Assembly: GCA_964458265.1 (NCBI GenBank)
Contig: CAYWIF010000002.1
Location: 186,001-250,000, forward strand
Source: JAGVSR01 sp964458265
GTDB taxonomy: Bacteria > Pseudomonadota > Alphaproteobacteria > Rhizobiales > Hyphomicrobiaceae
DNA length: 64,000 nucleotides
Direction: 5' to 3'
Under the pieces are notes generated by a model, which searched no databases, was not told the origin of the DNA, and saw nothing but the letters and a program-made list of their open reading frames with translations. Every line of letters begins with the position of its first letter. Position 1 is the stretch's first letter. Positions 43,164 to 52,412 of the stretch are shown here, piece after piece. Made by a program: the position numbers and the translations under genes.

Positions 43164-44405
43164 ATGCCGTTCGCACTCCTGAAATATGCCATGTCGCGGG
43201 AACACCCCGACGACCCTCACTTCCGTTGGAAGCCGGACCTCCGGAAATCCTACGACGTAATCATTATCGGCGCCGGCGGTCACGGTCTGGCCGCAGCATA
43301 TCACCTCGCCAAGGACCACGGCATCACCAACATCGCCGTGCTCGAAAAGGGCTGGCTCGCCGGCGGTAACACGGCACGCAACACGACGATCGTCCGTGCC
43401 AATTATCTGACCCCCGAAGGCGTTGCCTTCTATAAGGAGTCGGTCGAACTCTTCCGCACCCTTTCCAACGAACTCGATATCAACGTCATGTATTCCGAGC
43501 GGGGTCATTTCACGCTCGCGCACACCGATGCCGCCATGCGCACCGCCCGCTGGCGCGCTGAAGTGAACAAGCACATGGGCGTCAACTCCGAAGTCATCGA
43601 CGCCGCCGAGGTCAAGCGCATCTGCCCGACCATGAGCGTCACCGAAAATGCGCGCTATCCCATCCTCGGCGCCCTCTACCATCCTCCGGGCGCCATCGCA
43701 CGCCACGACGCCGTCGCCTGGGGCTACGCCAAGGAAGCGATGAAGCGCGGCGTGGAAGTCCACACCCAGACCGAAGTCAAAAAAATCCTCATTGAGAATG
43801 GCCGCGCCATCGGTGTCGAAACCAACCGCGGCGTCATCCACGCCGGCAAGATCATGCAGGCCGTCGCCGGCTCATCATCCCATGTCGCGCGCATGGCGGG
43901 TCTCAAGTTGCCGATCAAGACCATCCCGCTCCAGGCCTGCGTCTCCGAACCGGTCAAGCCGATCCTGGACCAGATCGTCGTGTCCGGATCGCTCCACGTT
44001 TATATCTCCCAGTCTGCCCGCGGCGAGATGGTCATGGGGGGCGCGACCGATCCCTACGGCCTTTATTCGACGCGCTCGACGCTCGACTTCAAGGAAAGCC
44101 TCATGGGCCACATGCTGGAGCTGTTCCCGTTCATGGGCGAGCTTCGCATTCTGCGCCAATGGGCCGGCATGGCCGACATGACCCCGGACTTTTCCCCCGT
44201 CATGGGCCTGACCCCCGTCGACAACTATTACATCGACGCCGGCTGGGGCACCTGGGGCTTCAAGGCCACCCCCGTCTGCGGCAAGCGCATGGCCGAATGC
44301 GTCGCCACCGGCCGCCAGCCCGATCTCTTGAAACCCTTCGCCCTCTCGCGCTTCTCCACCTTCGATCTCGTCGGTGAAAAAGGCGCGGCGTCGGTCGGTC
44401 ATTAG
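43164..44405 (+). CDS. mgdA: N-methylglutamate dehydrogenase, sarcosine-oxidase beta-like subunit
   Basis: A 413-residue FAD-binding subunit homologous to SoxB of heterotetrameric sarcosine oxidase. The dinucleotide fold is DVIIIGAGGHGLAAAYHLAK; further family features are GWLAGGNTARNTTIVRANYL and WAGMADMTPDFSPVMG near the C-terminus. It carries the amine-oxidising site that converts N-methylglutamate to glutamate and formaldehyde. GGAG lies 8 bases before the ATG. It heads mgdABCD; naming follows the methylotroph convention and the letter order may differ between authors. Confidence 0.93.
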   Translation: MPFALLKYAMSREHPDDPHFRWKPDLRKSYDVIIIGAGGHGLAAAYHLAKDHGITNIAVLEKGWLAGGNTARNTTIVRANYLTPEGVAFYKESVELFRTLSNELDINVMYSERGHFTLAHTDAAMRTARWRAEVNKHMGVNSEVIDAAEVKRICPTMSVTENARYPILGALYHPPGAIARHDAVAWGYAKEAMKRGVEVHTQTEVKKILIENGRAIGVETNRGVIHAGKIMQAVAGSSSHVARMAGLKLPIKTIPLQACVSEPVKPILDQIVVSGSLHVYISQSARGEMVMGGATDPYGLYSTRSTLDFKESLMGHMLELFPFMGELRILRQWAGMADMTPDFSPVMGLTPVDNYYIDAGWGTWGFKATPVCGKRMAECVATGRQPDLLKPFALSRFSTFDLVGEKGAASVGH

Positions 44406-44417
44406 AGAGCGTCAGCC

Positions 44418-44765
44418 ATGAAAATCCTCAAGTGCCCCCTCAACGGACCGCGCAACATCTCCGAATTTGTCTGGGGTGGAGACCTCAAACCGATGCCCGA
44501 TCCGGCAACGGCCACCGACGCGCAATGGACCGAGTATCTGTTCCTCGAAGACAACCTTGCCGGTGAGATCACCGAATGGTGGTTACACGCGCCGACCAAC
44601 TATTGGTTCGTCGCCCGCCGCAACACGATCACCGACGAAATCATCGAGACCATGACCTACGACGCCTATCTCGCGCGCCAGTCGAACGCTACCGCGTCGG
44701 GCGATGCCGAACCGGCTGCAAAATCCGTCACAGGTGGCAGCGAGACGGGAGCATCGTCGGCATGA
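44418..44765 (+). CDS. mgdB: N-methylglutamate dehydrogenase, sarcosine-oxidase delta-like subunit
   Basis: A 115-residue subunit matching SoxD in its N-terminus (MKILKCPLNGPRNISEF) and the EWWLHAPTNYWFVARRNT region. In sarcosine oxidase delta, zinc is held by a CPxC pair, a His and a later Cys. Here position 9 is Asn instead of Cys and no Cys follows the His, so the zinc site appears lost. It starts 12 bases after mgdA and overlaps mgdC by 4 bases (ATGA). Confidence 0.9.
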   Translation: MKILKCPLNGPRNISEFVWGGDLKPMPDPATATDAQWTEYLFLEDNLAGEITEWWLHAPTNYWFVARRNTITDEIIETMTYDAYLARQSNATASGDAEPAAKSVTGGSETGASSA

Positions 44766-47671
44766 GCGCCTCGCCCACCAGCCGCATCGAGAATGGCGGG
44801 TTCGGCCTCTTGATAGACCGAACTAAACCAATGTCGTTCACGTTCGATGGACGGCTCTTCAATGGCTATCACGGCGACACGATCGCCTCCGCGCTTTATG
44901 GCGCCGGTCAGGTCCTGCTCTCGCGGTCCTTCAAATATCATCGCCCGCGCGGCGCGCTGACCATGAACGGTCTCGACGCCAATACGCTCGTCCAGGTCGC
45001 CGATGAGCCCAACGTGCGCGCTGATCTGCACGCCGTCACGCCGGGCCTCGCCGTCACGTCCATCAATCGTCTCGGCTCGCTCGAGCGCGATGCCTTCTCG
45101 GTCATGGATTATTTCGGCCGCTTCCTGCCGGTCGGCTTCTACTACAAGACGTTTTTCCGTCCCGCCGGCGTCTGGAAATACTTCGAGCGGCCCATCCGCA
45201 TCATGGCGGGGCTGGGCACCCTCGACCCGCGCGCCGCGCACAAATACTATGACAAAGCCTACCTCTTCACCGGCGTCCTTGTCGTCGGCGGCGGCCAGGC
45301 AGGCTTGCAAGCCGCCATCGCCGCAGCCGAAGGCGGCGCCGATACGTTGCTGATCGAAGAGAATTCCGAACTCGGCGGCTCGCTGCTTTATGGCCGCATC
45401 GACGGCAGCCGCGAAACCGCTGAAGCGCTTCGGCGCGACCTCGTCGCCAAGGCCCGCAGCCTCAAAAACCTGACGATCCTGACGAGCACCGTCGTCACCG
45501 GTCTTTTCACCGATGGCTGGGTCGCCGCCGTCTCCGGCAATCGCCTCCTGAAAATCCGCACGCGCCAAACGATCGTCGCCGCCGGCAGCTTTGATCAGCC
45601 CATCGTCTTTCGCAACAACGATCGCCCCGGCATTCTGTTTGCGACCGCCGCCCAGCGCTTGATGCGGCTTTACGGCGTGCGCCCCGGCACCCGCGCCGTG
45701 ATCGCAACGTCCAACATGTTCGGCTACGACGCCGCGCTCGACCTGCTCGATGCCGGAGGCGAAGTCGCGGCCATCGTCGATCTAGGCGCGACGACCGGCC
45801 CCGCCGTCGAGGCGGCCAAGGCGCGCGGCATCCGCATCCTCAACAATGCGACGCTCGTCGATGCCAAAGGCTACTTGCGCGTCGAGAGCGTGGGCGTCGC
45901 CGCCATAACCGGCACGGGCAAGACGTCCGCCGTCACCGATTGGCTCACCTGCGACTGCGTACTGATTTCGGTCGGCTGCTCGCCGGCGTTGAATCTCGCC
46001 AGTCACGCCGGCGCCAAGGTCGTCTTCGACCCTGCCATTCAGATGCACCGCGCCATCAATCCGCCGCAGGGTGTGTCGCTGGCCGGCAGCGCCGCCAGCC
46101 TCTGGACGCCCGACCGCGTCGCGTCTCACGCCAAGGCGACGGGCACACGCGCCGCGCACCTCGCAACGGGCTCGCCCGCCGGCGATGACCCCGGCAGCGC
46201 TGATCCCGGGGCCGCCGCGATCACCCACCCCTATCCGATCTTCAAGAGCGGCAAGGGCAAGGAGTTCATCGACTTCGACGAAGACCTGACCATCAAGGAT
46301 ATCGTCAACTCGGTGAAGGATGGCTACGGCGATATTCAGCTCGTCAAGCGCTACTCCACCGCGGGTCTCGGCCCGAGCCAGGGCCGCCATGCGAACTTGA
46401 ATACGATCCGCGTCGTCAGCGCCGTCACCGGCAAGCCACCGGAAGTGATCGGCACCACGACGTTCCGCCCGCCGCTCGTGCCGGAGAAGTTCGCGCACAT
46501 GGCGGGCCGCGCATTCGAGCCCACACGGCTGACATCCATGCATCGCCGCCATGAAGAACTGGGCGCGCAGTTCATGACGGCGGGCCTGTGGCTCCGCCCC
46601 GCCTTCTACGGCGCGAAGGACAATGCAGCTCGCGCCATCGAGGACGAAGTTCGCGCCGTGCGCAATGCGGCCGGCCTCATCGATGTCTCGACACTCGGCG
46701 GCCTCGACATCCGGGGCCCGGATGCCGCCGCCTTCATCGACCGCATGTACACGTGGGCCTATGAAAAGCAGCCCGTCGGCCGCGCCCGCTACACCTTGAT
46801 GACCGACATCGCCGGTGTGGTCATCGACGACGGCGTTGCCTGCCGGTTGGCCCCCAACCACTACTACGTCACCGCCACCACCAGCGCCGTCGATCAGGTC
46901 TACCGCGCCATGACCTGGTTCAACGTGCAATGGAAGATGGACGTGGACGTCGCCAACGTGACGGCCGCTTATTCCGCGGTGAACCTCGCCGGCCCCAAGG
47001 CACGCGACATCGTGCAGTCGCTCGCCAGTGACATCGACTTCTCGAAAGAGGCATTTCCCTACATGGGCGTGCGCACGGGGACCCTCGCGGGCATCCCGGT
47101 GCGCGTCCTGCGCGTCGGTTTCGTCGGCGAGGCCGGTTACGAAATTCATTGCCCCGCCGGCTTCGGCGAAGCGCTGTGGGACATCCTGATGGCTGCCGGC
47201 AAGCCGCACGGCCTCAAGCCCTTCGGCGTCGAAGCCCAGCGCATCCTGCGGCTCGAAAAGGGCCACATCATCGTCGGCCAGGACACCGATGGATTGACCA
47301 ACCCCATCGAAGCCGGAATGGATTGGGCACTCGCCAAGAAGAAGCCGTTCTACGTCGGCAAACGCTCTATCGAGTTGCAGGCCGCGAAGGGCATCACGCG
47401 CAAACTTGTCGGCTTCGCGCTGACGGATAGCTCCGGCCCCGCGCCCAAGGACTGCCATCTCATCATTCGCGACGGCGCCATCATCGGCCGCATCACGTCG
47501 GTCGTGCAATCGCCGACGCTCGGCAAGGTGGTCGGCCTCGCCTATTTGCCGGCCGGCATGACAGACGCCGGCCAGCGCTTCGAAATTCGCGTCGATGGGG
47601 GCGTGATGGTTCCCGCCGAAGTCGTCCCCACACCGTTCTACGACCCCGACAACGCGCGCCAGGACCTCTAA
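44762..47671 (+). CDS. mgdC: N-methylglutamate dehydrogenase, sarcosine-oxidase alpha-like subunit
   Basis: A 969-residue subunit like SoxA. Order of domains: an N-terminal ferredoxin-like fold without cluster cysteines (FTFDGRLFNGYHGDTIASAL), a dinucleotide-binding domain (VLVVGGGQAGLQAAIAAAEG), and a C-terminal GcvT/aminomethyltransferase-like half (DVSTLGGLDIRGPDAAAFID; FVGEAGYEIHCPAGFGEALW; RILRLEKGHIIVGQDTDGLT). The last could pass the one-carbon unit to tetrahydrofolate. The start at 44762 overlaps the mgdB stop; the open extension to 44576 is the mgdB shadow. Confidence 0.93.
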   Translation: MSASPTSRIENGGFGLLIDRTKPMSFTFDGRLFNGYHGDTIASALYGAGQVLLSRSFKYHRPRGALTMNGLDANTLVQVADEPNVRADLHAVTPGLAVTSINRLGSLERDAFSVMDYFGRFLPVGFYYKTFFRPAGVWKYFERPIRIMAGLGTLDPRAAHKYYDKAYLFTGVLVVGGGQAGLQAAIAAAEGGADTLLIEENSELGGSLLYGRIDGSRETAEALRRDLVAKARSLKNLTILTSTVVTGLFTDGWVAAVSGNRLLKIRTRQTIVAAGSFDQPIVFRNNDRPGILFATAAQRLMRLYGVRPGTRAVIATSNMFGYDAALDLLDAGGEVAAIVDLGATTGPAVEAAKARGIRILNNATLVDAKGYLRVESVGVAAITGTGKTSAVTDWLTCDCVLISVGCSPALNLASHAGAKVVFDPAIQMHRAINPPQGVSLAGSAASLWTPDRVASHAKATGTRAAHLATGSPAGDDPGSADPGAAAITHPYPIFKSGKGKEFIDFDEDLTIKDIVNSVKDGYGDIQLVKRYSTAGLGPSQGRHANLNTIRVVSAVTGKPPEVIGTTTFRPPLVPEKFAHMAGRAFEPTRLTSMHRRHEELGAQFMTAGLWLRPAFYGAKDNAARAIEDEVRAVRNAAGLIDVSTLGGLDIRGPDAAAFIDRMYTWAYEKQPVGRARYTLMTDIAGVVIDDGVACRLAPNHYYVTATTSAVDQVYRAMTWFNVQWKMDVDVANVTAAYSAVNLAGPKARDIVQSLASDIDFSKEAFPYMGVRTGTLAGIPVRVLRVGFVGEAGYEIHCPAGFGEALWDILMAAGKPHGLKPFGVEAQRILRLEKGHIIVGQDTDGLTNPIEAGMDWALAKKKPFYVGKRSIELQAAKGITRKLVGFALTDSSGPAPKDCHLIIRDGAIIGRITSVVQSPTLGKVVGLAYLPAGMTDAGQRFEIRVDGGVMVPAEVVPTPFYDPDNARQDL

Positions 47672-47674
47672 CCG

Positions 47675-48364
47675 ATGACAACGCCCGAACAGCACCTGCG
47701 CCGCACACCGCTCCATTCCGCCCTCGCCAAAGCCGGGGCGGCATGGCTCCCCGCTGGCGACTCTGCCGTTTCCGATGGACTGGGCAGCGTCGACGCCGCC
47801 CGGCACTTGGCGATCACGGACCTCTCGCCGCTGCCACGCCTCGGCTTCAAAGGCCGGGAAACCATTCCGGCTATGCAAAAGCGCGGAATCAATGTGGAAG
47901 CGACGCCCAATCGCGCCTTTCGGCAGGCGGACGGCGGCCTCTGCCTTGTTCTCGCGCCTGGCGAAATCATTCTGCTCTCGCCCCTTTCGGGCGACGGCGG
48001 CAAGCTCGAGGCGTTGCACGGCGAATGGCGTCTGGAGGACGGCGAGCGAACCTATCCGCTCCTGCGCCGGGACAGCCACGCATGGTTTGCAGTAACCGGC
48101 GCTAAGAGCCCGGAAATGTTTGCCAAAATCTGCGCCGTCGATCTTCGCCTCGATCGCTTTGCCGACCTCTCGATCGCACAAACGTCGGTCGCCAAGATCT
48201 CCGCGATCGTGACCCGCGCCGATATTGGCGCTACGCCTGCGTTTCACATTCTTGCCGACAGCGCCTCGGCCTTGTATTTCTTCGACTGCTTGATTGACGC
48301 TGCCCAAGAATTTGGCAGTACAGTTGCCTGCTTGAGAATTTTGAAAAATCTGGAAAGCGGATGA
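47675..48364 (+). CDS. mgdD: N-methylglutamate dehydrogenase, sarcosine-oxidase gamma-like subunit
   Basis: A 229-residue subunit matching SoxG, the least conserved of the four. Recognisable parts are ITDLSPLPRLGFKGRETIPA near residue 50 and LADSASALYFFDCLIDAAQE near the C-terminus. It lies 3 bases after mgdC and overlaps the regulator gene by 4 bases (ATGA), completing mgdABCD. Confidence 0.88.
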   Translation: MTTPEQHLRRTPLHSALAKAGAAWLPAGDSAVSDGLGSVDAARHLAITDLSPLPRLGFKGRETIPAMQKRGINVEATPNRAFRQADGGLCLVLAPGEIILLSPLSGDGGKLEALHGEWRLEDGERTYPLLRRDSHAWFAVTGAKSPEMFAKICAVDLRLDRFADLSIAQTSVAKISAIVTRADIGATPAFHILADSASALYFFDCLIDAAQEFGSTVACLRILKNLESG

Positions 48365-49149
48365 CCAAGGACTCGGAGACGGCACGCAAAATTGGCCGGG
48401 ACATTCCTACGCCCGCCCCGTCTCCGCGCAAGGATCGCCGTCCACCCGAACCATCGGGCGACCTGGAAACAATCGAGAATCTGGCAAACGACGCCGACGC
48501 CGACGACATCTTGCCGGTGCCCGCGCTCGAGACCCAAGACCCCCACGCTCTTTCAGGCGCGCGCGACAACGTCTTGGAAGTCGCCATCGGCCGCGAAGTT
48601 CGCGCCTTCCGCAAGAAACTCGGGATCACCGTCTCCGATCTCGCCCGTGCGACCGGCCTATCCCTCGGAATGCTCTCCAAAATTGAGAACGGCGTCACCT
48701 CGGCTTCCCTGACCACGCTGCAGCGGCTTTCGCGGGCGCTCGGTGTTCCCGTGACAGCGCTTTTCCGCCGCTTCGAAGAAAAGCGCGATGCGGTGTTCGT
48801 TCGCGCCGGCCAGGGCCTGGTCATCGAGCGGCGCGGCACGCGCGCCGGCCACCAGTACGAACTCCTCGGCTTCTCGGGCGGCAACGCGACGGGGCTCGTC
48901 GTCGAGCCGTACATGATCACGCTGACGGAAAAGTCGGACGTGTTTCCGCTGTTCCAGCACTCCGGCCTCGAATTCCTCTATATGCTGGAAGGCGAGGTCG
49001 TTTATCGCCATACCGACAAGCTCTATACGATGCTGCCCGGCGATAGCCTGTTCTTCGATGCCGATGCCCCGCACGGCCCCGAGGAACTCGTCAAACTGCC
49101 CATCCGCTTCCTCTCCATCATCAGCTACGCCCGCGAACGCGAGGAGTGA
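48361..49149 (+). CDS. XRE-cupin transcriptional regulator
   Basis: A 262-residue regulator with a disordered N-terminus of about 70 residues, a helix-turn-helix of XRE type near 80-133 (FRKKLGITVSDLARATGLSL, MLSKIENGVTSASLTTLQRL) and a C-terminal cupin (FLYMLEGEVVYRHTDKLYTM; LPGDSLFFDADAPHGPEEL). The cupin probably senses an amine, amino acid or metal. The overlap with mgdD makes it the fifth gene of the mgd operon and so the natural candidate to control the methylamine module, including its own synthesis. Confidence 0.92.
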   Translation: MTKDSETARKIGRDIPTPAPSPRKDRRPPEPSGDLETIENLANDADADDILPVPALETQDPHALSGARDNVLEVAIGREVRAFRKKLGITVSDLARATGLSLGMLSKIENGVTSASLTTLQRLSRALGVPVTALFRRFEEKRDAVFVRAGQGLVIERRGTRAGHQYELLGFSGGNATGLVVEPYMITLTEKSDVFPLFQHSGLEFLYMLEGEVVYRHTDKLYTMLPGDSLFFDADAPHGPEELVKLPIRFLSIISYAREREE

Positions 49150-49237
49150 TGGGTCCCGCGCCTTCCGGCCGGCGCGCCGCAGCCCAAGACCGGCTTGCCG
49201 AGTGTTGGCAACCAATGTGCAGTGTCGGAAGGCGCAA

Positions 49238-50170
49238 TCAAAAAGAATACTTCGTATTGCAAAACTCGCACGTGACGGAGATCGCACCGTCTGGCTCGCG
49301 CAGGCCCGCAAGGTCGTCTTCCGAAAACCGCGTCAGAAACATCTGCACCCGCTCCCGCGAACAGCGGCACTTCGCATCCAGTTTCAGTCCCGGATAGATC
49401 CGCACGTCCTCTTCGTTGAACAACCGGAAAAGCAGTCGCTCCGCCGGCAGAGTCGGATCGATCAGCTCGTGATCTTCGACACTCGCCGCCAGGATGCGCG
49501 CCCGCTGCCAGTTCTCCTGATCGCCCGGCGCCGGCGGGTCGTCGTTATCCTCCACGTCGGCCTTCGGATGCTGGATGAGCAGACCACCCGCACGCCAATG
49601 CCAGCCATCGCCGCCCTGAACGCGCTGCCGCGCCACCGCGAGCCGCACGTAACTGGGCAACTGCTCGGACTGGCGGAAATAGGTCAACGCCGCCGCGCTG
49701 AGGCTCTGGCCATCGAGCGCGACGATACCCTGATAGCGGTCTTCTTCACCAAGCCGCTCCAGCGTCATCGCCATATGACCGCTGCCGATCAAATCGCCCT
49801 GCTTGGGCCGCGCACCCATGGCGGCAATTCTGTCCGCATCGAAACTGGCGTATCCGCGCAATCGCCCAGGTGCTTCGTAATCGGCCAGCAGAAAGCGGAT
49901 CGGCCCATCGGTCCGCGTCTGAATACCGAGCCGCCCACCGGGCTGCAGCGGCTGACCGAGCATCGCCGTCAGCGCCAGTGCTTGGCCGAGCGCTTCGCTG
50001 ACCGCATCGGGATAGGTGTGCCGCGACAGGATGGTATCGACCACGCCGCCCATGCGTGCCAGTCGCCCGCGAATGCCGGACTTGTCCGTTGAGAACGGCA
50101 GCACGAGATCATCGGGCCCATCGACGGCCGGTCCCGCGCTTCGACCGCTGCTGCTCAAAGGCTCTGCCAT
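49238..50170 (-). CDS. hslO: Hsp33 family redox-regulated chaperone
   Basis: A 310-residue holdase that becomes active under oxidative stress. The C-terminal zinc/redox switch has four cysteines: C-R-C in KCRCSRERV and the pair CEFC in VTCEFCNTKYSF, spaced about 30 residues. The start at 50170 (MAEPLSSSG) is 15 bases after the argF stop; the long frame to 50602 only reads argF out of frame. Third gene of argD-argF-hslO, an order common in Hyphomicrobiales. Confidence 0.95.
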   Translation of the reverse strand: MAEPLSSSGRSAGPAVDGPDDLVLPFSTDKSGIRGRLARMGGVVDTILSRHTYPDAVSEALGQALALTAMLGQPLQPGGRLGIQTRTDGPIRFLLADYEAPGRLRGYASFDADRIAAMGARPKQGDLIGSGHMAMTLERLGEEDRYQGIVALDGQSLSAAALTYFRQSEQLPSYVRLAVARQRVQGGDGWHWRAGGLLIQHPKADVEDNDDPPAPGDQENWQRARILAASVEDHELIDPTLPAERLLFRLFNEEDVRIYPGLKLDAKCRCSRERVQMFLTRFSEDDLAGLREPDGAISVTCEFCNTKYSF

Positions 50171-50184
50171 CGTGGCGATTCTGT

Positions 50185-51120
50185 TCAATCCACGCCGAAG
50201 CACCAGGCAAGCACGCCCTTCTGCGCGTGCAGCCGGTTCTCGGCCTCGTCGAAAATGACCGACTGCGGGCCTTCCAGAACACTTTGGCTCACCTCGTGTC
50301 CGCGATAGGCCGGCAGGCAATGCATGAAAATTGCGTCCTTGGCGGCTTTCGCCATCAGGGCATCTGTCACCGCGTACGGCTTTAGGATCTGCTTGCGGCG
50401 CGCGGCATCCGTCTGCCCCATCGACACCCACGTATCGGTGACGACGCAGTCCGCCCCCTTGACCGCCTTCACCGGATCGATACCGACCGAGATATCGGCC
50501 TTTTCCTTCTTCGCCCAATCCAGATGCTGCTTTTCCGGCATCAGGTCTTCGGGGCATGCCAGCCGCAGCGAAAAGCCGAACCGGGCCGCAGCGTGCATCC
50601 ACGACACCGCCACGTTATTGCCGTCGCCCACCCACGCGATCGTACGGCCCTTGATCGGCCCGAGATGCTCCTCGAATGTCATGACATCGGCCATGATCTG
50701 GCAGGGATGCGTCCGGTCCGTCAGCCCGTTGATCACCGGAATGGTCGCGTGTTCGGCCAGTTCCAGCAGCGTGTCATGGCTGTTGGCGCGGATCATGATC
50801 GCATCGCCGTACCGCGACAGAACCCGCGCTGTATCCGCAATGCTCTCGCCGCGGCCCAATTGCAAGTCGGTGTGATTGAGCGCCAGTGTCGTTCCGCCCA
50901 GTTGGCGCATGGCGATATCGAACGACACGCGCGTCCGCGTCGACGGCTTCTCGAAAATCAGAATCAAGACTTTGTCGTCGATCCCTTTTGGACGCAGTTT
51001 CGGCGGCACTTTGCGCCCGGCCTTCTTCATATCGTGCGCGTTGTCGATGATCCGGCGCAGCGTCTTTGAGTCGAGCCGGTCGATATCGAGAAAATGTCTG
51101 ACGGCGTTGGCCTTGGCCAT
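50185..51120 (-). CDS. argF: Ornithine carbamoyltransferase
   Basis: Forms citrulline from ornithine and carbamoyl phosphate in arginine synthesis. At 311 residues it has the normal length. Motifs: FEKPSTRTRVSFD (carbamoyl-phosphate binding), HPCQIMADVMTFEEHLG, VTDTWVSMGQ (ornithine loop) and FMHCLPAYRGHEVS with the active-site Cys. It lies 31 bases after argD. Confidence 0.97.
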   Translation of the reverse strand: MAKANAVRHFLDIDRLDSKTLRRIIDNAHDMKKAGRKVPPKLRPKGIDDKVLILIFEKPSTRTRVSFDIAMRQLGGTTLALNHTDLQLGRGESIADTARVLSRYGDAIMIRANSHDTLLELAEHATIPVINGLTDRTHPCQIMADVMTFEEHLGPIKGRTIAWVGDGNNVAVSWMHAAARFGFSLRLACPEDLMPEKQHLDWAKKEKADISVGIDPVKAVKGADCVVTDTWVSMGQTDAARRKQILKPYAVTDALMAKAAKDAIFMHCLPAYRGHEVSQSVLEGPQSVIFDEAENRLHAQKGVLAWCFGVD

Positions 51121-51151
51121 TGTCGAAGGGCCTTATCGGTTTGAATGGATA

Positions 51152-52387
51152 TCAGGATTTGACGGGAAGCTGCGCGAACGCGCGGCGCATGCGGGCGAGC
51201 CCCTCGGCTATCTCCGCATCCGTCACGTTGAGCGGCGGCAGCACGCGCATGACGTTCTCGCCGGCCCCAACGGCGAGCAGCTTTTCGCCGATCACCGCCT
51301 TGACTGCATCAGTGACCGGCGGCGCAAGCTTCACGCCCGCCAGCAACCCCTTGCCGCGGACCTCCAGAACGATCTCGGGAAACTCGTCCTTCAACTGCGC
51401 GAGGCCCTGCGCGAGCCGGTTGGCGAGCAGAAGCACGGTGTCGAGAAAACCCTTTTCCAGAACCGTATTGAGCACCGCCGCACCGACCGCCGTTGCGAGC
51501 GGATTGCCGCCGAACGTCGAGCCGTGCGTACCGGGTGTCATGCCCTTGGCCGCTTCCTCGGTCGCCAGAAACGCACCTACGGGAAATCCGCCGCCGATAC
51601 CCTTCGCAATAGCCATGATGTCGGGTGTGATCCCTGCCCATTCGTGCGCGAAGAGCTTGCCGGTGCGCCCGATGCCGCTCTGGACCTCGTCCATGATCAG
51701 CAACAGTCCGTTCTCGTCGCACAGTGCACGCAGCGATTGCAGGAAGGCATCCGGCGCGACGCGCACGCCGCCCTCGCCCTGCACCGGCTCGACCAGGATC
51801 GCGGCCGTATCGTCAGAAATCATGTTTTGGACCGCGTCGAGGTCGCCAAACGGGACCTGATCGAAACCACCCGCCGGTTCACCGAACCCCTCGAGATATT
51901 TCGGGTTTCCGCCGGCCGCGATCGTCGCCAGCGTCCGGCCGTGGAAGGCGCCTTCGAACGTGATGATCCGCCACCGCTCAGGCGCGCCATTGACGAAGTG
52001 ATAGCGCCGCGCGGTTTTGATCGCGCCCTCGCAGGCCTCCGCGCCTGAATTGCAGAAGAAGACCTTGTCGGCGAACGTCACCTCCACGAGCCGTTCCGCC
52101 AGAGCTTCCTGCCCGGCAACGCGGTACAGGTTGGACGTGTGCCACAGCCGGCCGGCCTGCTCGGTCAAGGCCGCCACGAGGCGCGGATGCGCGTGCCCGA
52201 GCGCATTGACGGCGACACCCGATGCAAAGTCGAGATAAGCGTCCCCGGCCTCCGTATAGAGCCAGGAGCCTTCCCCGCGCGCGAAGACGAGATTTTGCCG
52301 GGCATACGTGCCCATCACGGCCGCGGAAGGGGACCCTCCGCCCGCTTCAGCCCGGACCGGCATTGGAGCCACGCGCGGCTCTGCCAT
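51152..52387 (-). CDS. argD: Acetylornithine (succinyldiaminopimelate) aminotransferase
   Basis: A 411-residue PLP enzyme of arginine and lysine synthesis. Motifs: FCNSGAEACEGAIKTARRYH, FHGRTLATIAAGG, VQGEGGVRVA, LIMDEVQSGIGRTGKLFAHE and the PLP-lysine segment MAIAKGIGGGFPVGAFLA. The family core starts near YARQNLVFARGEG; the ATG at 52387 gives an N-terminus about 26 residues longer, and a later start at 52363 is possible. An attenuator-like hairpin and an Arg-rich mini-ORF stand directly upstream. Confidence 0.95.
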   Translation of the reverse strand: MAEPRVAPMPVRAEAGGGSPSAAVMGTYARQNLVFARGEGSWLYTEAGDAYLDFASGVAVNALGHAHPRLVAALTEQAGRLWHTSNLYRVAGQEALAERLVEVTFADKVFFCNSGAEACEGAIKTARRYHFVNGAPERWRIITFEGAFHGRTLATIAAGGNPKYLEGFGEPAGGFDQVPFGDLDAVQNMISDDTAAILVEPVQGEGGVRVAPDAFLQSLRALCDENGLLLIMDEVQSGIGRTGKLFAHEWAGITPDIMAIAKGIGGGFPVGAFLATEEAAKGMTPGTHGSTFGGNPLATAVGAAVLNTVLEKGFLDTVLLLANRLAQGLAQLKDEFPEIVLEVRGKGLLAGVKLAPPVTDAVKAVIGEKLLAVGAGENVMRVLPPLNVTDAEIAEGLARMRRAFAQLPVKS

Positions 52388-52412
52388 CGCGGTTCCCCCT
52401 ACACCCAGAAAA

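Noticed and set aside
45782..48385. 867-codon open frame on the minus strand opposite mgdC and mgdD
   Set aside because: It lies entirely antisense to two clear genes, has no domain character and exists because high GC at third positions removes stop codons.
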